Assembly (NCBI GenBank): GCA_964640175.1
Contig: CAZXFW010000004.1
Coordinates: forward strand, 186,001-250,000
DNA: 64,000 nucleotides
Reading direction: 5' to 3'
DNA from: JACKDX01 sp964640175
GTDB taxonomy: Bacteria > Myxococcota_A > Polyangia > Polyangiales > GCA-016699535
The notes beneath the pieces were generated by a model that was given only the letters and a program-made list of their open reading frames with translations, was not told the origin of the DNA and made no database searches. Position numbers and translations under genes: made by a program. Within the stretch, counting starts at the first letter, position 1, and each line of letters begins with the position of its first letter. Positions 59,993 through 64,000 of this stretch are shown piece by piece.

Positions 59993-61351
59993 TCATGGCA
60001 GTCCTGAAGGCACCTGAAAGAGCCGGATAATCCCTCTAACAAGTCCGCCCATTGCCAATACAGTCACAACCACAAAACCAATTGCAGTCCACAACAATAG
60101 TGGCTTTTGCCTCAGATACACCACTAGATCTTTAACCCAATTACGCTTGATGGGCTTTCCCACAGGCGCATCAACTCCTTTGTGCGAAACCACCCTATGG
60201 GGATTTGTGCGTTTGTATCCACGCCTTGACGTCGTGAGACTCGGAGTTACAAGCATAGGAAGCGGCGGCGGATCCTCGTGTTTAGGAAGCGGCCTTGAGC
60301 TGGTATAGGCCGCCTGTACAGCATCCGTCGAGACGTTCGTGGTATCCCTCCAGGCATGTTCCAACGATGCCAAGCTATCAGCGTCGAGTACTTGCGCCAT
60401 GCGTGGATCAAAAAAGTCCTTAAAAACCGCTTCTGACATCTTAGATTGAGTTACTTCCGCATTCTCAGGCCGCATCGCTCTTAACGCATTCGCAAACTCG
60501 GATGCCGTTTGAAATCGCTGCTCAGGCTGTTTACTCAGAGCTCTGTCTATTACAGCTGCCAAGTCCGAAGACACATCTTGACGAAGTTGGTTCAACGGTT
60601 CTGGCTCGTAACTCATGACTCTAGAAGCAGTGACTGCCATTTGTGCTGAACGAAACACATTTCTTCCCAATAAAATTTCATGCAATACCACAGCAGCTCC
60701 ATACACATCTGAGACAGGCGTAGGTGCGCTTCCCTGCAAAATTTCAGGAGCAAGATACGACATCTTCCCTTTGATTTGCGTCTCAGCTGTACCAACGTCC
60801 GTAGTATCCGTTCGCATACGAGCAATTCCAAAGTCTGCTAACTTGACGTGTCCATCAACATCAATCAACACATTCGACGGAGTGACATCCCGGTGTATGA
60901 TTTGTAAGGGTTTGCCGTCTGGCCCATTCAACGTATGCGCATAGTGAAGCGCATCCAGTACATGAATAATGGTGTGTAATGCAAAATTGAGAGGGAATAA
61001 CCCGTGCACTGTATTGGTAAACCTTAGCCAGCGGCCCAAATGAAAACCATGAATATAATCGAGAACCATGAAGTAAGAATTATGATCACGCCCAAAATCA
61101 ATCACACTGACCACACCTGGATGACGCAAGTTCGACATAATGCGAGCTTCTCGTTTGAACATACTTACAATCGTATGATCGTCATCCATCGCAGAAAGGA
61201 TGCGTTTAACTACAAAAGGCCTCGTAAAACCGGCCGCACCTTCACTTCGAGCTAAATAGATAACCCCCATGCCTCCATGGGCAAGTACGCCAACAATGCG
61301 ATAGCGCCCCAATACTAAACGACCAACGAATTCATCCGCAGGGTTTTTCAC
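59993..61351 (-). CDS. Ser/Thr protein kinase with C-terminal membrane anchor
   Basis: 452 residues. The kinase domain has AHGGMG (24-29), Lys49, HRDVTPSN (153-160), DFG (173-175) and the KGKMSYLAPEI activation segment; its catalytic loop carries the DVTPSN variant typical of myxobacterial kinases. A Pro-rich linker (350-405) and a basic stretch precede one transmembrane helix (LLLWTAIGFVVVTVLAMGGLV, about 420-440), so the kinase faces the cytosol with almost nothing outside. The start is GTG 61351. The lipoprotein gene at 58927 converges on it with 37 bases between. No substrate is known. Confidence 0.92.
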   Translation of the reverse strand: MKNPADEFVGRLVLGRYRIVGVLAHGGMGVIYLARSEGAAGFTRPFVVKRILSAMDDDHTIVSMFKREARIMSNLRHPGVVSVIDFGRDHNSYFMVLDYIHGFHLGRWLRFTNTVHGLFPLNFALHTIIHVLDALHYAHTLNGPDGKPLQIIHRDVTPSNVLIDVDGHVKLADFGIARMRTDTTDVGTAETQIKGKMSYLAPEILQGSAPTPVSDVYGAAVVLHEILLGRNVFRSAQMAVTASRVMSYEPEPLNQLRQDVSSDLAAVIDRALSKQPEQRFQTASEFANALRAMRPENAEVTQSKMSEAVFKDFFDPRMAQVLDADSLASLEHAWRDTTNVSTDAVQAAYTSSRPLPKHEDPPPLPMLVTPSLTTSRRGYKRTNPHRVVSHKGVDAPVGKPIKRNWVKDLVVYLRQKPLLLWTAIGFVVVTVLAMGGLVRGIIRLFQVPSGLP

Positions 61352-61459
61352 AATTTAATGGACGGCTTTGTATCACACTTTCAGCACAATGCGTAACTTG
61401 TGAGTCGGCCAAACAACCCTTGATTTTCAAGAACTGACCTGTTGATAGTAGCCATATAC

Positions 61460-62782
61460 ATGCACACTACTCCTTCTTCCATGACCCCGTCTGCCCCATC
61501 CCTACGCCGATCGATGAGCTATGTCGACGTCATCGCGCTCGGGATTAATGGAATGATTGGTGCTGGAATTTTCCTGCTACCAGGCGTCATTGCCGAAAAC
61601 CTTGGCTCTAGCGCTCTTCTTGCAGCCACGCTTGCAGGAATCATCGCTTTGCTCAATGTCATGTGTTTTGCTGCCATCGCAAGAAATTATGTCACAACAG
61701 GCGGCGCTTATCTTTACGCCCGTGACTATCTAGGAAGAGTCATAGGATTTGAAATTGGATGGTTAAACTGGTGTTCGCGAATGCTGTCATGGGCAGCCAT
61801 CGCACATGGGTTTGCAATTGCACTAAGCAGTCAATTTCATTCAAGTCTTCTGCAAGCAATCTATCCCATAGCGCTGGTTGGACTGATTGTACTTCTAAGC
61901 ATTCTTAACTTCCGTGGTGTTTCCCTAGGTGCACGTGTATCAACATTTTTTACGCTCGCAAAACTGTTGCCTATCGTTTTCTTTATTATTGTTGCATCTT
62001 CTGCATTCGATACACGAAGATTTGAAGGGTTTTCCCATTTTCAATCTGAAGCGTTTGGTGACGCAACGCTTGTAGTTTTCTGGGCATTTCTTGGATTTGA
62101 GTCCATTGCTGTCACGGCCGGAGAAATGAAGAACCCAGAAAAAATGCTACGACCTGCGTTAATCGTTATCATCGTTATGGTCACTACAATCTATTTGCTA
62201 ATTATTTCAATGGTGTTTGGCACACTCGACCACGTCGCAGGCCGTCAAAATCCTGTTGCAGACGCAAGCCTCCTCTTGATGGGACCCGTTGGTGGCCGCA
62301 TCATTTCTCTTGGAATACTCATTTCAGTGTTTGGTATGGCATCCGCACATGCGTTGGTTGTGCCCAGGTGTCTTTTTGCACTTGCAGAACACAACGATAT
62401 GCCCAAACCCGTTGGCTGGATTCATGCAATGTATCGCACTCCCGTCATTGCCATTGGAATAAGTGGTATTGTGACGCTTATTCTTGCGTTTGGTGGAAGC
62501 TTTAAGGATCTCGCCGTGCTTAGTGTCCTCGCACGGTTCACCCAATACATCACCACGGCCATCTCCGTATTGATGATGACGATTCGAGATATAAAAACAA
62601 AGCCAATCACACTCATAAGCCTTAGCCGATGTGCCTTACCAATAGTTACATTGACGGCTTCACTGTGGATTATGGCTCAAGCTGATCCACTGGAATGGAC
62701 CAAAGTAGCAATTGCAGGATTGCTGGGAATGCCATTTTTATTCTACGCCGTGTACACAGAGCGTACTAAAGCGTCGCATTGA
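61460..62782 (+). CDS. APC-superfamily amino acid permease
   Basis: 440 residues from ATG 61460 (a TTG at 61442 and an ATG at 61481 are also in frame). It has twelve membrane helices. The helix-1 motif DVIALGINGMIGAGIFLLPG is the unwound substrate-binding region of APC permeases, and GGAYLYARDYLG follows. It probably imports an amino acid by proton symport. It converges on the DUF1338 gene and overlaps it by 17 bases, which could indicate a shared catabolic function, though the direction is opposite. Confidence 0.92.
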   Translation: MHTTPSSMTPSAPSLRRSMSYVDVIALGINGMIGAGIFLLPGVIAENLGSSALLAATLAGIIALLNVMCFAAIARNYVTTGGAYLYARDYLGRVIGFEIGWLNWCSRMLSWAAIAHGFAIALSSQFHSSLLQAIYPIALVGLIVLLSILNFRGVSLGARVSTFFTLAKLLPIVFFIIVASSAFDTRRFEGFSHFQSEAFGDATLVVFWAFLGFESIAVTAGEMKNPEKMLRPALIVIIVMVTTIYLLIISMVFGTLDHVAGRQNPVADASLLLMGPVGGRIISLGILISVFGMASAHALVVPRCLFALAEHNDMPKPVGWIHAMYRTPVIAIGISGIVTLILAFGGSFKDLAVLSVLARFTQYITTAISVLMMTIRDIKTKPITLISLSRCALPIVTLTASLWIMAQADPLEWTKVAIAGLLGMPFLFYAVYTERTKASH

Positions 62783-63584
62783 CATTGGTTGATTCAAAAA
62801 TCTTATCCGCATTTTGAGAGATGAATCCGTCGTACCACTTGCCACTTGCTGGATCTGGATAACGTCTACAAAACTCATAATAACAACTACGGATCGTATG
62901 CTCTTTACCATCCGCAAATTCCCAGCGGATGTGGTCGGCTCTCGTCGAAGACTGCTCCAACAAATTTTGAGGGCTTCCTTGAATAGGTGACGACGGTGAA
63001 TTGAGCTCAAATCCCTCAGAAACCAGGAATTCATTAAGTGACTCAAGTGTAGGGAATGTTTTTAAATCATTGAACGAAACAGTAAAATGATTCGCCCGAA
63101 TCCCAAATGCAGCCACCCATGCCGCATATTCTGATTCACCAAGCAGTTCCCGGTATACACTGTAATCAACTTTAGGCCAGATCGTTTGGTTATTCAGTAA
63201 TATCTCTGCATCCAGATCGCTGGGAAGACGTTCAATCAAACTCTGCACATGCTTTTGCAGTGTTGCCGTGCATTCCGGTAACATGAGCTCAGAAATGAAT
63301 ATACGCGGCAAAGACGCTGAAGGATGACTGTAACTTTTCGCACGCACCTTCTTTTCTTTAAATAGATAATTACCCGTCGACTGATATCCCCACTTTAAAA
63401 AGGGGACCTCCAACATTTCCGTATGTATTTTTTCTGAATCAAACGTGCGCAGCGCCACATGATCGTTACGGAACCGCTCCCCTTTGCTTTCAAGAAGTGC
63501 ATGGATGCGAGCAGCCTGAGGGGCAATACTTGAAAAATCCCTCCATAAATGTGCAAAGAGAGTCTCAGCTGATTGCTGGTTCAT
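62766..63584 (-). CDS. DUF1338 protein (2-oxoadipate dioxygenase/decarboxylase-like)
   Basis: 272 residues from ATG 63584, with AAAGGAG directly ahead; the longer frame is not needed. Motifs of the HglS/YdcJ family are visible: ERFRNDHVALRTF (first metal His), PRIFISELMLPE (metal Glu), GIRANHFTVS (second His), and the C-terminal STRADHIRWEFADG and YYEFCRRYPD. Characterised members turn 2-oxoadipate into D-2-hydroxyglutarate in lysine breakdown. It lies opposite an amino acid permease and upstream of a fumarylacetoacetase-like gene, compatible with amino acid catabolism. Confidence 0.9.
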   Translation of the reverse strand: MNQQSAETLFAHLWRDFSSIAPQAARIHALLESKGERFRNDHVALRTFDSEKIHTEMLEVPFLKWGYQSTGNYLFKEKKVRAKSYSHPSASLPRIFISELMLPECTATLQKHVQSLIERLPSDLDAEILLNNQTIWPKVDYSVYRELLGESEYAAWVAAFGIRANHFTVSFNDLKTFPTLESLNEFLVSEGFELNSPSSPIQGSPQNLLEQSSTRADHIRWEFADGKEHTIRSCYYEFCRRYPDPASGKWYDGFISQNADKIFESTNVNATL

Positions 63585-63688
63585 GGATTTCTCCTTTGTG
63601 TGAAAACATGAACGAAAGGATGCCTGACACAAAACTAGCGCAAAAATAACCTAGATTACTAGTCCCGTCAGCACTGAAATTAGGCCTT

Positions 63689-63717
63689 TTGTAACCACTC
63701 AACAGAATGAGTATAGT
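63689..63717 (+). promoter_or_regulatory. Promoter of the fumarylacetoacetase-family gene, with a nearly leaderless start
   Basis: TTGTAA (63689-63694) and TATAGT (63712-63717) are 17 bases apart. The expected transcription start, six or seven bases downstream, falls on or next to the ATG at 63725, so the message would lack a 5' leader unless the second ATG at 63764 is used. Confidence 0.5.
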
Positions 63718-63724
63718 TCGGCCC

Positions 63725-64000
63725 ATGCAGCTCCCCATCACCAGCCGTCATCATGACGGTAAGATGTATGACGTGCGGCCCTCCAAAATCGTTGGAGTGG
63801 GTGTCAATTATCGAGAACATGCCTCGGAAATGAAAAAAGACGCCCCTGAAGAGCCCATCCTGTTTCTCAAACCTCCCTCGGCCTTACTTAAACCAGACGC
63901 TGTCATTGCCATTCCCACAGAATACAAACGTGTTGATTACGAAGGCGAGCTTGCCGTGATTATGGGCCGTCAGGCCCGCGCTGTATCGGAAGACGAAGCC
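63725..64000 (+). CDS. Fumarylacetoacetate hydrolase family protein (partial, cut by window end)
   Basis: Only the first 92 residues are present. They follow the FAA-hydrolase start of the isomerase/hydrolase type: KIVGVGVNYREHASEM, EEPILFLKPPSALL, and YEGELAVIMGRQAR, which carries the metal-binding Glu. Members cleave or isomerise fumarylacetoacetate or related dioic acids in aromatic amino acid or homoprotocatechuate breakdown. ATG 63725 fits the promoter spacing; ATG 63764 (MYDVRPSKIVGVG) gives the usual family start. The downstream part lies outside the window. Confidence 0.9.
   Translation, partial: MQLPITSRHHDGKMYDVRPSKIVGVGVNYREHASEMKKDAPEEPILFLKPPSALLKPDAVIAIPTEYKRVDYEGELAVIMGRQARAVSEDEA

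Overview
The window reads like a chromosomal piece of a Myxococcota/deltaproteobacterium-like bacterium with a moderate base composition (close to half GC by eye, far below classical myxobacteria). The grounds are four Ser/Thr protein kinases of the myxobacterial type within 64 kb, many short lipoproteins, an MXAN_5187-type membrane protein, PATAN/DUF4388 domains, and TPR-plus-membrane-anchor and DUF4398/OmpA envelope proteins. The lineage call is inference; no 16S gene is present. Coding density is very high. Starts and stops repeatedly overlap as ATGA or TGATG. The only stretches near 300 bases without a protein gene are 8614-8911, which holds a tRNA-Leu, and 11492-11778, which holds a 6S RNA and a terminator.

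Layout. 1-4738: outer-envelope lipoprotein (cut by the window edge), a fused homocysteine methyltransferase/MTHFR, a Cys-His lipoprotein, thymidine kinase and a small unknown protein. 4763-11491: two divergent Ser/Thr kinases, tRNA-Leu(CAA), a secreted beta-sandwich-like protein and an MXAN_5187-type sensor. 11509-17205: shared terminator, 6S RNA, then a minus-strand run sctU-like, priA, def, fmt, pduO read towards the 6S gene. 17226-23368: aminotransferase, cystathionine beta-synthase/tsaD/lipoprotein operon, MDR oxidoreductase and Hsp33. 23365-31193: PknK-like giant kinase, a multidomain degenerate HD-GYP/receiver/PATAN protein, a lipoprotein, an MlaE permease and an Amt transporter.

31313-40855 is the most distinctive part. 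A minus-strand run encodes an active ketosynthase, a degenerate ketosynthase, a serine-palmitoyltransferase-like alpha-oxoamine synthase, a MetB-like PLP enzyme, a DMT exporter and a plant/chlamydia-type enoyl-ACP reductase. Divergent from it run a fatty acyl-AMP ligase, two separate acyl carrier proteins and a hotdog thioesterase. Together they look like a dedicated pathway that activates a fatty acid, loads it on an ACP, extends it and condenses it with an amino acid to make a long-chain aminoketone (sphingoid-like or other aminolipid). The product is inferred, not shown.

40879-53705: MutH, an OmpA lipoprotein, a TPR protein, BipA, QueE, an M1 aminopeptidase lipoprotein, TruD, DAHP synthase, a DUF4230 protein and a long-chain acyl-CoA synthetase. 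53860-64000: cytochrome c lipoprotein, DUF4398 and OmpA lipoproteins, an orphan ParA, an alkaline-phosphatase-superfamily lipoprotein, a small GGQ ribosome-rescue factor, a lipoprotein, a fourth Ser/Thr kinase, an APC permease, a DUF1338 (2-oxoadipate dioxygenase-like) enzyme and the start of a fumarylacetoacetase-family gene cut by the window end. No rRNA, CRISPR array, prophage, transposase or integrase was seen.
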